Below are positions 6,004 to 12,907 of a DNA stretch of 12,907 nucleotides, one piece after another. Source of the stretch: Gammaproteobacteria bacterium. GTDB lineage: Bacteria; Pseudomonadota; Gammaproteobacteria; Francisellales; CACEW01. The translations under genes were made by a program, and so were the position numbers. The notes beneath the pieces are model-generated. The model saw only the letters and a list, made by a program, of their open reading frames with translations. It did no database searches and was not told where the DNA came from. Numbering within the stretch: the stretch's first letter is position 1; each line of letters begins with the position of its first letter. The stretch covers positions 1 to 12,907 of the forward strand of contig JANQIS010000117.1 of assembly GCA_028282045.1 (NCBI GenBank). Reading direction: 5' to 3'.

Positions 6004-7563
6004 TCAGTATGTTCCGGTGGGGATGCGCGTAATCACGTGATCAACAAAATGACCCGTAGCGGCATGTGATAAATGTAAAATTGCTTGCGGATATAAACCG
6101 AAAAAAATCACCGGCACTGCTAACAATACAAACACCAACACTTCCGACCCATGAATATCGCGCAGATGGTGTTGCTTTACTGCACTGGCCAGTTCCGGCT
6201 TGAGTTCACCAAACAGCGCTCGTTTGTACATCCATAATGTATAAGCTGGCGCAATCACCAAGGTTAGCCCGGCAATTAACGCAATCCATACATTAGCTTT
6301 GAAGGCTGCCAAAATCACCATAAACTCACCGACAAAACCGCTGGTACCAGGTAAGCCAACATTGGCCATGGCAAACAGCATATAAAACGCCGCGAAGATT
6401 GGCATGGCATGCGCCACGCCTTGATAGTCACGAATCATACGTGAGCCGAAACGATCGGCCAGATAACTCACTCCAATAAATAGCGCACCGGAGGAGAAAG
6501 CATGGGAGATCATCTGGAACATCGCTCCTTGCACACCTAAATCGGCATCTTCATGAGATAAGAAGTCATGACCATGTGCCTGCCCAACTATCATATACAC
6601 CATAAAAATACCCAGTGTCACAATACCCATATGAGAAATAGACGAATACGCAATCAAACGCTTCATATCCGTTTGCACCACACAGGCAATCCCAACGTAC
6701 ACAATGCCAACCAGTGAAAGTGCAATCATCAGCCAATCCATCGACTGGTGAATGTTAGGCACAATCGGCAAGCTAAAGCGGATAAAACCATAAGCACCCA
6801 GTTTCAACATCAACGCAGCCAGCACAACCGAACCACCGGATGGAGCCTCAGTATGCGCATCAGGTAGCCAAGTATGTAATGGCCACATGGGGATTTTCAC
6901 TGCAAAGGCAATCAAGAAAGCCAAGAAAATCCAATCATCGACCTGTTTGGATAGCTTCAGATTAATGAACGAGTCGATAGAGAAGTTGCCGGTTTGCGTA
7001 TGCAGATAGATAAATGCCACCAGCAAGAATATCGAACCCAGGAAGGTGTACAAAAAGAACTTCATCGCCGCATAAGCTCTGCGCTGACCGCCCCAGATAC
7101 CGATACCCAGCAACATGGGCACCATAGAAATTTCATAGAATACGTAAAACAACATGGCATCCATAGCACAGAAAGCACCAATAGTAACCCCTGTGGAAAC
7201 CAAGAAGATCGCCATATACTGCGCCAGGTGACGCCGTGTATAACGCCAGGCGCCGAGGATGATAATCAAGTTGGTGAAACTAGTGAGAATAACAAACAGT
7301 AGTGAGATGCCATCGATACCTAACGCATACCGAATGCCCAGACTTGGAATCCACATCTGTTGCTCAACAAACTGCATATGATAACTATCAGCATTAAACC
7401 CACAATACAGCGGCACACATAGTCCCAGCGTTATCAACGCCACAATCAATGCCAGCCAGCGCACCAGCGCCGGACGCCGGTCGCTATTGCCAATAACCGC
7501 AATCACCAGCCCACCAATAATGGGGACCCAGATGAGTAAACTTAATAAATGGTGAGCGAGCAT
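6004..7563 (-). CDS. nuoM: NADH-quinone oxidoreductase subunit M
   Basis: About 519 residues; a proton-channel subunit of complex I in the inner membrane. Numbering from the ATG at 7563, Glu144 lies in FYEISMVPM (E. coli Glu144), Lys223 in AVKIPMWPLHTWLPDAHTEAP (E. coli Lys234), Lys254 in LMLKLGAYGF (Lys265) and Glu413 in GFVGEFM (Glu407). HMG and the quinone oxidoreductase signature region AYSSISHMG follow at 305-313. An insertion relative to E. coli NuoM, rich in His and Asp (about 328-342, AHGHDFLSHEDADLG), lies between two membrane segments. The frame also allows a TTG start one codon upstream at 7566. The ribosome site AGAGGA (7575-7580) is 8 bases from TTG and 11 from ATG, so the start is uncertain by one codon; I prefer ATG. 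It begins 24 bases after the nuoL stop. Confidence 0.97.
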   Translation of the reverse strand: MLAHHLLSLLIWVPIIGGLVIAVIGNSDRRPALVRWLALIVALITLGLCVPLYCGFNADSYHMQFVEQQMWIPSLGIRYALGIDGISLLFVILTSFTNLIIILGAWRYTRRHLAQYMAIFLVSTGVTIGAFCAMDAMLFYVFYEISMVPMLLGIGIWGGQRRAYAAMKFFLYTFLGSIFLLVAFIYLHTQTGNFSIDSFINLKLSKQVDDWIFLAFLIAFAVKIPMWPLHTWLPDAHTEAPSGGSVVLAALMLKLGAYGFIRFSLPIVPNIHQSMDWLMIALSLVGIVYVGIACVVQTDMKRLIAYSSISHMGIVTLGIFMVYMIVGQAHGHDFLSHEDADLGVQGAMFQMISHAFSSGALFIGVSYLADRFGSRMIRDYQGVAHAMPIFAAFYMLFAMANVGLPGTSGFVGEFMVILAAFKANVWIALIAGLTLVIAPAYTLWMYKRALFGELKPELASAVKQHHLRDIHGSEVLVFVLLAVPVIFFGLYPQAILHLSHAATGHFVDHVITRIPTGTY

Positions 7564-7574
7564 CAAAACCCAAT

Positions 7575-7580
7575 TCCTCT
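7575..7580 (-). promoter_or_regulatory. Ribosome binding site of nuoM
   Basis: AGAGGA on the minus strand, in the 24-base gap between nuoL and nuoM. Its spacing suits the TTG at 7566 (8 bases) better than the adjacent ATG at 7563 (11 bases); this is why the nuoM start is left open by one codon. Confidence 0.55.
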
Positions 7581-7587
7581 TATTTCA

Positions 7588-9543
7588 TTAATGCCAAAAC
7601 AGCCATGCCATCATCACGACCAGTCCAACCATCATGACAAAGGCATAATGGTACAATAAGCCCGTTTGTAAGCGCCGTGTTACCGTACCGAACAAGCGTA
7701 CCAATAAGGCAGAACCATCGACGCAAATTCTATCAATCAACAGCGTATCACCCACACGCCACAGGATCATTCCTAAACGTTGTGTCAGCCAAGGGAAGAA
7801 CATTTCAAATGCCGGCTCCACCCAGTATTTGCGCACCAAAAATTGATAGGCCCACGGCATCATACGCGCCAGGCGCTCGGGAATCGATGGCACAGCCACA
7901 TAACAAATCCACATTAACCCGATCCCAGCTAGCGCCAACCAGAATGGTAATGTCTGCAATCCATGTAAAGTAAATTGCCATACGCCATGATAATCGCCGG
8001 CCAAATGCACCACGCTGTTGTGTTGTGGTAAAACATACACGGCACTGCCAAAGAAGTTATGCAAGGCCGGCTCAAAGAAGTAGATACCGGCTAGTACTGA
8101 TGGAATCGCCAGCATGATCAGCGGGAACAAAATCGACTTGGGTGACTCTTTAATATGATGACGCTGCGCGTCAGTCATATGCTCCTTACCGTGGAACACT
8201 TTAAAGAACATGCGAAAAGTATACATCGCTGTGACCAATGCACCGGCAACCACAAAAAATGTCGCCAAGCCAGCACCGGGTAAGTGACTCATGGAAACCG
8301 CTTCAATAATCAGGTCTTTAGAATAGAAACCGGCAAAGGGTGGAATCGCTGACAACGCCAAGGCACCGATCAGCATACACACATAAGTGACTGGCATGTA
8401 TCTGCGCAACCCGCCCATATAACGCATGTCTTGCTCGTGATGCAGACCCACAATGACCGAACCGGCTGCCAAGAACAACAGGGCTTTAAATGCTGCGTGT
8501 GTCATCAAATGGAACAAGCCGATGGAATACGCTGAAGCGCCTTCTGCCGCCACCATATAACCCAATTGCGACAGAGTGGAATAGGCAATCACACGTTTGA
8601 TGTCGGTTTGTACCAGACCCAAAATGCCCATAAAGAAACAGGTCGCAGCACCGATAATCAATACCGTACTCAATGCCACAGCAGAATGCTCAAAGATTGG
8701 CGATAAGCGTGCCACCATATACACCCCAGCGGTCACCATGGTTGCCGCATGGATCAAAGCTGAGATCGGTGTGGGGCCTTCCATCGAGCCCTCAAGCCAG
8801 ATATGCAGCGGGATCTGTGCTGATTTACCCACAGCACCAATAAACAACAAGATACTGGCTAACGTGATCACCGACCAGTGCTGGCCAAGAATAGTAATGG
8901 TCTCATTTTTCAACGCAAAGCCTGGCATTGCATGAAAGACTGGTGCATATTCAATGCTACCGAAATACATCAACACGGCGGCAATACCGAGCAAGAAGCC
9001 CAAATCACCGACACGGTTGGCAATAAACGCTTTTAAACTCGCGAAGTTAGCGCTTTCTTTTTTGAACCAGAAACCGATCAACAGATACGACACCAAGCCA
9101 ACACCTTCCCAACCAAAAAACAATAGTAAGAAGTTGTTGGCCATCACCAACGACAACATAGCAAAGGTAAAGCCGGAGATGTAGCTGAAAAAACGCTGAT
9201 TACCCGGGTCACCTTCCATGTAACCGATGGAGTAAATGTGTACCAATAACGATACAAAGGTGACAACCACCATCATATAAACCGTCAGACGATCAACCAA
9301 TAAACCTACTGGAAATATAAAGTCATCGGCCGACCCCCAAATGTAGAGGTTATGGTTGTAAGTTAAGCCATTGACAATCACCAACTTAGCCACCCATAAA
9401 GCACTTAAGAATGATACCAGCATCAACATAATGGTGGCCCACTGTGCACCACGCACGCCAATCTTTTTACCCAGCAGGCCAGCAATCAGCGAACCCACAA
9501 AAGGTGAGAGTAAAACGATGAGTAACCAGGGTGTTAATTGCAT
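7588..9543 (-). CDS. nuoL: NADH-quinone oxidoreductase subunit L
   Basis: A 651-residue protein, the most distal proton-channel subunit of complex I. Length fits NuoL (E. coli 613), with the extra residues mostly in the C-terminal region. That region normally holds the long lateral helix HL bracing subunits M and N, followed by a final membrane segment (MMVGLVVMMAWLFWH at the end). Key residues: Glu146 in FFGWEGVGLVSYLLIGFW (E. coli Glu144), Asp180 in NRVGD (Asp178), Lys240 in AVGKSAQIPLHIW, His265 in SALIHAATMVTAG and Lys353 in HAAFKALLFL. The TM7-8 loop reads WLEGSMEGPTP, where most NuoL proteins have WLPDAMEGPTP. The start ATG follows the nuoK stop by 7 bases. Confidence 0.97.
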   Translation of the reverse strand: MQLTPWLLIVLLSPFVGSLIAGLLGKKIGVRGAQWATIMLMLVSFLSALWVAKLVIVNGLTYNHNLYIWGSADDFIFPVGLLVDRLTVYMMVVVTFVSLLVHIYSIGYMEGDPGNQRFFSYISGFTFAMLSLVMANNFLLLFFGWEGVGLVSYLLIGFWFKKESANFASLKAFIANRVGDLGFLLGIAAVLMYFGSIEYAPVFHAMPGFALKNETITILGQHWSVITLASILLFIGAVGKSAQIPLHIWLEGSMEGPTPISALIHAATMVTAGVYMVARLSPIFEHSAVALSTVLIIGAATCFFMGILGLVQTDIKRVIAYSTLSQLGYMVAAEGASAYSIGLFHLMTHAAFKALLFLAAGSVIVGLHHEQDMRYMGGLRRYMPVTYVCMLIGALALSAIPPFAGFYSKDLIIEAVSMSHLPGAGLATFFVVAGALVTAMYTFRMFFKVFHGKEHMTDAQRHHIKESPKSILFPLIMLAIPSVLAGIYFFEPALHNFFGSAVYVLPQHNSVVHLAGDYHGVWQFTLHGLQTLPFWLALAGIGLMWICYVAVPSIPERLARMMPWAYQFLVRKYWVEPAFEMFFPWLTQRLGMILWRVGDTLLIDRICVDGSALLVRLFGTVTRRLQTGLLYHYAFVMMVGLVVMMAWLFWH

Positions 9544-9550
9544 GACTTCT

Positions 9551-9856
9551 CTACCCCTTTAACTGAGCTAGTGCATCGACATCAATCGAGCGCCGATTAC
9601 GAAATACCACCACTAAAATCGCCAGGCCAATGGCTGCCTCAGCGGCGGCAACGGTCAAAATGAAAAATACAAACACCTCGCCAGTTACTTGCCGTAAAAA
9701 ACTGGAAAAAGCAATAAAGTTGGTATTGGCAGCCAGTAAAATCAACTCCAGTGACATCAGCAACACAATCAAGTTCTTACGATTGACGATAATCCCAGTC
9801 AGGCCAATACCAAACAAAATACTACTGAAAATTAAATAATCTGATAATGCAATCAT
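9551..9856 (-). CDS. nuoK: NADH-quinone oxidoreductase subunit K
   Basis: 101 residues with three membrane helices, the usual NuoK size (E. coli 100). The two conserved intramembrane glutamates needed for proton transfer are present: Glu37 in LMSLELILLAANTNF and Glu73 in AAAEAAIGLAI (E. coli Glu36 and Glu72). The loop motif IVNRKNLI between helices 1 and 2 is typical. Its ATG overlaps the nuoJ stop (ATGA, 4 bases), so it is probably translated by coupling to nuoJ. Stop is TAG. Confidence 0.98.
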   Translation of the reverse strand: MIALSDYLIFSSILFGIGLTGIIVNRKNLIVLLMSLELILLAANTNFIAFSSFLRQVTGEVFVFFILTVAAAEAAIGLAILVVVFRNRRSIDVDALAQLKG

Positions 9857-10467
9857 GTGTTATCCTCTTTGGGCTCTGCAGGCATTTTCACCACTGACAA
9901 ACGTGATTTAGGATCGGCAGCAATTTGCCGCGCCGGAATCTGTGCACGCGTACCTTGGCGTCGGCCACGAAACGCTAATGCTATAGCTGATACCATGGCG
10001 GCTAACAAAATCACTGCAGCCAACTCGAATGGATAGAGATAGTGATTATACAAAGCACCACCTAATTGTTTAATGGTGCTGAAATGGGCTGTCGGCGCCG
10101 GTGGCTGAGGATAATGACTTAAACCAAAATGCTGCGGGCCCACGGCAATAATCAATAAAGCAGTGATGCCAGCGGCCACCAACAATGCTAACGGCCAATA
10201 ACGCACAACTTGACGCTGCTGCCTGGCCTGGTCGACATCCAACATCATCACCACAAACAAGAACAGTACCATCACCGCACCAACATAAACCACGACCAGG
10301 ATTAATGCGAGGAACTCAGCATGAATTAACAACCAGGTACACGCTGTCGCTACAAATGTCATCACCAGACTCAATACTGCTTTCACCGGATGGGAAGCGG
10401 TAATGACCAGCAACGCACCCACCACACTGATCAAGGCAAAAATGTAAAATAAAATCGTTACTGTCAT
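9853..10467 (-). CDS. nuoJ: NADH-quinone oxidoreductase subunit J
   Basis: 204 residues with five predicted membrane helices (about 4-22, 28-48, 53-76, 91-110 and 145-166). NuoJ packs between NuoH/A and NuoK and takes part in coupling quinone reduction to proton pumping. The third helix carries the conserved sequence around ILVVVYVGAVMVLFLFVVMML, with Tyr61 and Gly63 at the usual pi-bulge position. A hydrophilic C-terminal tail of about 38 residues (from 167), rich in Arg, Lys and Pro, extends into the cytoplasm. Loop 110-140 is Pro/His-rich. It starts 9 bases after the nuoI stop. Confidence 0.97.
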   Translation of the reverse strand: MTVTILFYIFALISVVGALLVITASHPVKAVLSLVMTFVATACTWLLIHAEFLALILVVVYVGAVMVLFLFVVMMLDVDQARQQRQVVRYWPLALLVAAGITALLIIAVGPQHFGLSHYPQPPAPTAHFSTIKQLGGALYNHYLYPFELAAVILLAAMVSAIALAFRGRRQGTRAQIPARQIAADPKSRLSVVKMPAEPKEDNT

Positions 10468-10476
10468 CTGTACGCC

Positions 10477-10968
10477 CTATCGATAAGCACTATCAGCAGC
10501 ACGGTCTTGGGCAAGCTGTGTTTCTTGCCAATCACCGATTGCTAACAGTTTCTCTTTGGTCATGATGTTCTCACCACGATGCTCAAAGTGATAGTCATAC
10601 AGGCAGGTCTCCACAATGGAATCCACCGGACAAGACTCTTCACAAAAGCCGCAGTAAATACATTTGAACAAATCAATTTCATATTTGGTGGTGCGGCGCT
10701 GACCATCGGCATCACGCGGCGCTGCATCAATAGTAATCGCCAAGGCCGGGCACACTGCCTCACATAATTTACAAGCAATACAACGTTCCTCTCCATTAGG
10801 ATAACGACGCAACGCGTGTAGCCCACGAAACCGTGGTGACATGGGCGTGCGCTCCTCAGGGAACTGAATGGTGGTTTTTGGCTTGAACATGTAACGCATG
10901 GTCAGCTTCAAACCAAGCAACACTTCCCATAATGAGAATGCTTTAATAAATTGTTTGATTGCTTGCAT
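10477..10968 (-). CDS. nuoI: NADH-quinone oxidoreductase subunit I (2x[4Fe-4S])
   Basis: 163 residues from ATG 10968; a peripheral subunit that carries clusters N6a and N6b, passing electrons from NuoG towards N2 and the quinone. Two ferredoxin-type motifs CxxCxxCxxxCP are complete: Cys63/66/69/73 (CIACKLCEAVCP) and Cys103/106/109/113 (CIYCGFCEESCP). The N-terminal amphipathic stretch (about 1-28) is the membrane-facing helix, followed by PMSPRFRGLHALRRYPNGEE, a strong family signature. The C-terminal tail with ENIMTKEKLLAIGD and ending DSAYR is of the beta/gamma kind. A GTG lies one codon upstream (10971); AAGG at 10976-10979 is better spaced for the ATG (7 bases), so I chose ATG. It is preceded by nuoH by 14 bases. 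Confidence 0.97.
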   Translation of the reverse strand: MQAIKQFIKAFSLWEVLLGLKLTMRYMFKPKTTIQFPEERTPMSPRFRGLHALRRYPNGEERCIACKLCEAVCPALAITIDAAPRDADGQRRTTKYEIDLFKCIYCGFCEESCPVDSIVETCLYDYHFEHRGENIMTKEKLLAIGDWQETQLAQDRAADSAYR

Positions 10969-10982
10969 CACTCACCCTTAAC

Positions 10983-12005
10983 TTAGTGGACGAACCACGG
11001 CCCAATATTCAACTTAACTAATAATGCCACCACAACCAACCAAATTAGCGTCAGTGGGATAAACACTTTCCAGCCCAAACGCATGATTTGGTCATAACGA
11101 TAGCGCGGCAGTGTGGCACGAATCCACAGGTACATAAACATAAAGATAAACAACTTAATGAAAAACCATACCACACCCGGGATCCAGTTAAAGTAAGTCT
11201 GTAGCGCTGTACCCTCAAATGGTGATAACCAGCCACCTAAGAAGAAGGTAGTGATGAGCGCACAAATCAAAATCATATTGGCGTATTCAGCCAGGAAAAA
11301 TACCGCAAAACGCATGCCGGAATATTCAACATGGCAGCCGGCAACAATTTCCGACTCACCTTCCACTACATCGAACGGTGCACGGTTCGTCTCGGCCACA
11401 CCTGATATCCAATAGACGATAAATAGTGGGAACAATGGCACAAAGAACCAGTGCCAGATAGGACCGGACTGCGCCAACACGATTTGCGTTAAATTGGTAG
11501 AGTCGGCTGCCAGAATCACACCGACCAAAGCAAAACCCATCGCCAGTTCATAAGAAACCACTTGTGCTGCTGAGCGCAGGGCGCCATACATAGCGTACTT
11601 AGAGTTGGACGCCCAACCGGCAATGATCACGCCGTACACACCAAGTGACGTCATGGCAAACAAATACAATAAACCCGCGTTGACATCAGCCAACACCCAG
11701 CCAGGGCCAAATGGCACCACCGCCCATGCTGCCAAGGCAGTGATAAAGGTAATCAAAGGCGCCACGCGATACAGCATCGGCGAGGCGGCTGACGGTAAGA
11801 TCATCTCTTTGAAGAACAATTTCATACCATCAGCAAATGGCTGAAATAAACCTAATGGTCCAACCCGGTTTGGCCCCATACGGCCTTGTGCCCAGCCAAT
11901 AATCTTGCGTTCGGCATAAGTGAAATAGGCCACCAACACTAACAACGGCACCACAATCAGCAGGATTTTTAAAATGATAAGAATGATGCTAATCAACGTC
12001 GTCAT
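10983..12005 (-). CDS. nuoH: NADH-quinone oxidoreductase subunit H
   Basis: 340 residues with eight membrane helices; forms the membrane part of the quinone-binding chamber, contacting NuoB/D/I. Conserved pieces: YAERKIIGWAQGRMGPNRVGP at 30-50; FADGMKLFFKE at 57-67; WASNSKYAMYGALRSAAQVVSYE at 131-153; and ETNRAPFDVVEGESE at 205-219, the acidic loop at the quinone site and proton entry. AGCHVEYSGMRFA (222-234) follows. Cys224 replaces the Phe that I recall as usual in E-(L/I)-VxGF-(N/H)VEY; this looks like a harmless substitution. It starts 4 bases after the nuoG stop, with the ribosome site AGGA inside the end of nuoG. Confidence 0.98.
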   Translation of the reverse strand: MTTLISIILIILKILLIVVPLLVLVAYFTYAERKIIGWAQGRMGPNRVGPLGLFQPFADGMKLFFKEMILPSAASPMLYRVAPLITFITALAAWAVVPFGPGWVLADVNAGLLYLFAMTSLGVYGVIIAGWASNSKYAMYGALRSAAQVVSYELAMGFALVGVILAADSTNLTQIVLAQSGPIWHWFFVPLFPLFIVYWISGVAETNRAPFDVVEGESEIVAGCHVEYSGMRFAVFFLAEYANMILICALITTFFLGGWLSPFEGTALQTYFNWIPGVVWFFIKLFIFMFMYLWIRATLPRYRYDQIMRLGWKVFIPLTLIWLVVVALLVKLNIGPWFVH

Positions 12006-12009
12006 GGGC

Positions 12010-12907
12010 TTATCCTTTCGCTAACTGCAGGTTACCGTGCGACTGCTCAAACATCATCGTTTCAGGCACACCAATTGGCAGCAGTACATTGTGCTTGGCA
12101 ATGCCCTCAGAGACTTGCACAGGGAGTTTCACTTTAATTTTACCTTGTGTCACCGCCAGCATATCGCCGCTTTCAAGCGCCAATTTTTTCGCCAGCTCCG
12201 GATGAATCATTGCAGTCACATTAGCATCATGTGTTGCTTGTAAGGGCGCTGAACGGCGCACAATCCCATCAACGGCATAAATCGGCACGTAACTCACACA
12301 TTGTGGTTTGGCGGATGTTTTTGGCAATGCTTTGGGCAACTCAATGGCTTCAATACCCGCTTTGGCCACCGTGATCTGATCGCGGCATTCTTGCAAAACC
12401 TCTTGATTGGAAACGTAGTCAAAACCCGATACGTCCATAAAGTTGGCAATCACCCGCAGTACTTTCCAGGCCGGACGACTTTCGCCCACTTGTTTAGCAA
12501 CGCCTTTAAAGCTCTGCCATTCCCCCATGGCATTAATATAGGTGCCGGCAGTTTCAGCGTAGGTGGCAATCGGCAAGACCATGTCAGCGTATTGTTGAGT
12601 ACCGGCACCAAAATACGGTGTCAGTGAGACAACAAAATCAGCTTTACTCAACTGTTTCATCGCGGCATGACCATACACACCGTCAAACTCAGGCTCCAGA
12701 TTCAATAGTAAATAGGCCTTCAATGCTTTGCCCGTTAACATGGAGCCGGCATGACGGCCCGCGGTGACTTTTTGTCCGCCCACACCACGATGTGGCACGG
12801 CACCAGCCAGCCACGCACCAGCGGTATTAGCACCAGTAGTTACTAAACCACCGCGTGCATGTAGACATTCATGAATCAACTGGATCAAGGCAAATAAGGT
12901 TGTAGAC
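12010..12907 (-). CDS. nuoG: NADH-quinone oxidoreductase subunit G, C-terminal part (cut by window edge)
   Basis: 298 residues to the stop; the reading frame is open to the window edge, so the N-terminal [2Fe-2S] and [4Fe-4S] domains lie outside. The visible part is the molybdopterin-oxidoreductase-like domain of the large Fe-S subunit, which in complex I holds no molybdenum. It includes KALKAYLLLNLEPEFDG, then SKADFVVSLTPYFGAGTQQYADMVLPIATYAETAGTY, the usual pattern for the partner-recognition loop in this superfamily. A C-terminal molybdopterin-dinucleotide-binding-like beta domain follows (HPELAKKLALESGDMLAVTQGKIKVKLPVQV). A TTG at 12888 is not a real start, as coding continues upstream of it in the same frame. 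Located immediately before nuoH, as in standard nuo operons. Confidence 0.95.
   Translation of the reverse strand, partial: STTLFALIQLIHECLHARGGLVTTGANTAGAWLAGAVPHRGVGGQKVTAGRHAGSMLTGKALKAYLLLNLEPEFDGVYGHAAMKQLSKADFVVSLTPYFGAGTQQYADMVLPIATYAETAGTYINAMGEWQSFKGVAKQVGESRPAWKVLRVIANFMDVSGFDYVSNQEVLQECRDQITVAKAGIEAIELPKALPKTSAKPQCVSYVPIYAVDGIVRRSAPLQATHDANVTAMIHPELAKKLALESGDMLAVTQGKIKVKLPVQVSEGIAKHNVLLPIGVPETMMFEQSHGNLQLAKG

Noticed and set aside
6994..9184. Plus-strand open frames opposite nuoM and nuoL (for example 6994-7302, 8597-8935)
   Set aside because: Shadows of strongly conserved Nuo genes, with no ribosome sites or family patterns.
12886..12888. TTG at 12888 as a start for a separate 292-residue protein
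   Set aside because: The same frame continues upstream to the window edge with NuoG-like sequence, so this is an internal Leu codon.

Overview
The window is core chromosome from a gammaproteobacterium. It joins two housekeeping operons, both read on the minus strand, with one small plus-strand gene of different character between them. At the high-coordinate end is the second half of the respiratory complex I operon, in transcription order nuoG (C-terminal part, cut by the window edge), nuoH, nuoI, nuoJ, nuoK, nuoL, nuoM and nuoN. At the low-coordinate end is the translation/transcription operon: initiator tRNA-fMet (metY), rimP, nusA and infB (5' part, cut by the window edge). The order tRNA-fMet/rimP/nusA/infB is that of the classical metY-nusA-infB operon of gammaproteobacteria. 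From memory, a nuo operon ending next to rimP-nusA-infB is the arrangement in Legionella and Coxiella, and the NuoI C-terminus (motif MTKEKLLAIGD) is of the beta/gamma type found there. I therefore favour a Legionellales-like organism, but could not confirm this by search.

Layout: 1-1646 infB (partial); 1667-3166 nusA; 3163-3633 rimP; 3644-3695 two tandem hairpins with T-runs (terminators or attenuators); 3701-3777 tRNA-fMet, with its promoter at about 3790-3818; 3778-4051 a divergent promoter region containing a 14-bp perfect palindrome; 4052-4537 (+) a small AT-rich exported protein resembling the OmpH/Skp periplasmic chaperones; 4560-12907 nuoN back to nuoG. The coding sequences within each operon are tightly packed, with gaps of 4 to about 24 bases or 4-base ATGA overlaps (rimP/nusA and nuoJ/nuoK), as expected for translationally coupled polycistronic messages. 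All genes are intact apart from the two cut by the edges.

How the genes work together: the Nuo subunits form the proton-pumping NADH:quinone oxidoreductase. The part present here encodes the end of the large Fe-S subunit (NuoG), the 2x[4Fe-4S] connecting subunit (NuoI), the quinone-site membrane anchor (NuoH), the small membrane subunits J and K, and the three antiporter-like proton channels L, M and N, with their key Glu and Lys residues present. The other operon provides the initiator tRNA, the 30S maturation factor RimP, the elongation/antitermination factor NusA and the initiation factor IF2.

No mobile element, CRISPR array, phage gene or obvious new multi-gene system is visible. The points worth a second look lie in the 3640-4560 junction: an orphan Skp-like gene, a palindrome inside its likely promoter, a U1:U72 mismatch in the initiator tRNA, tandem attenuator-like hairpins, and no visible terminator between two convergent transcription units.
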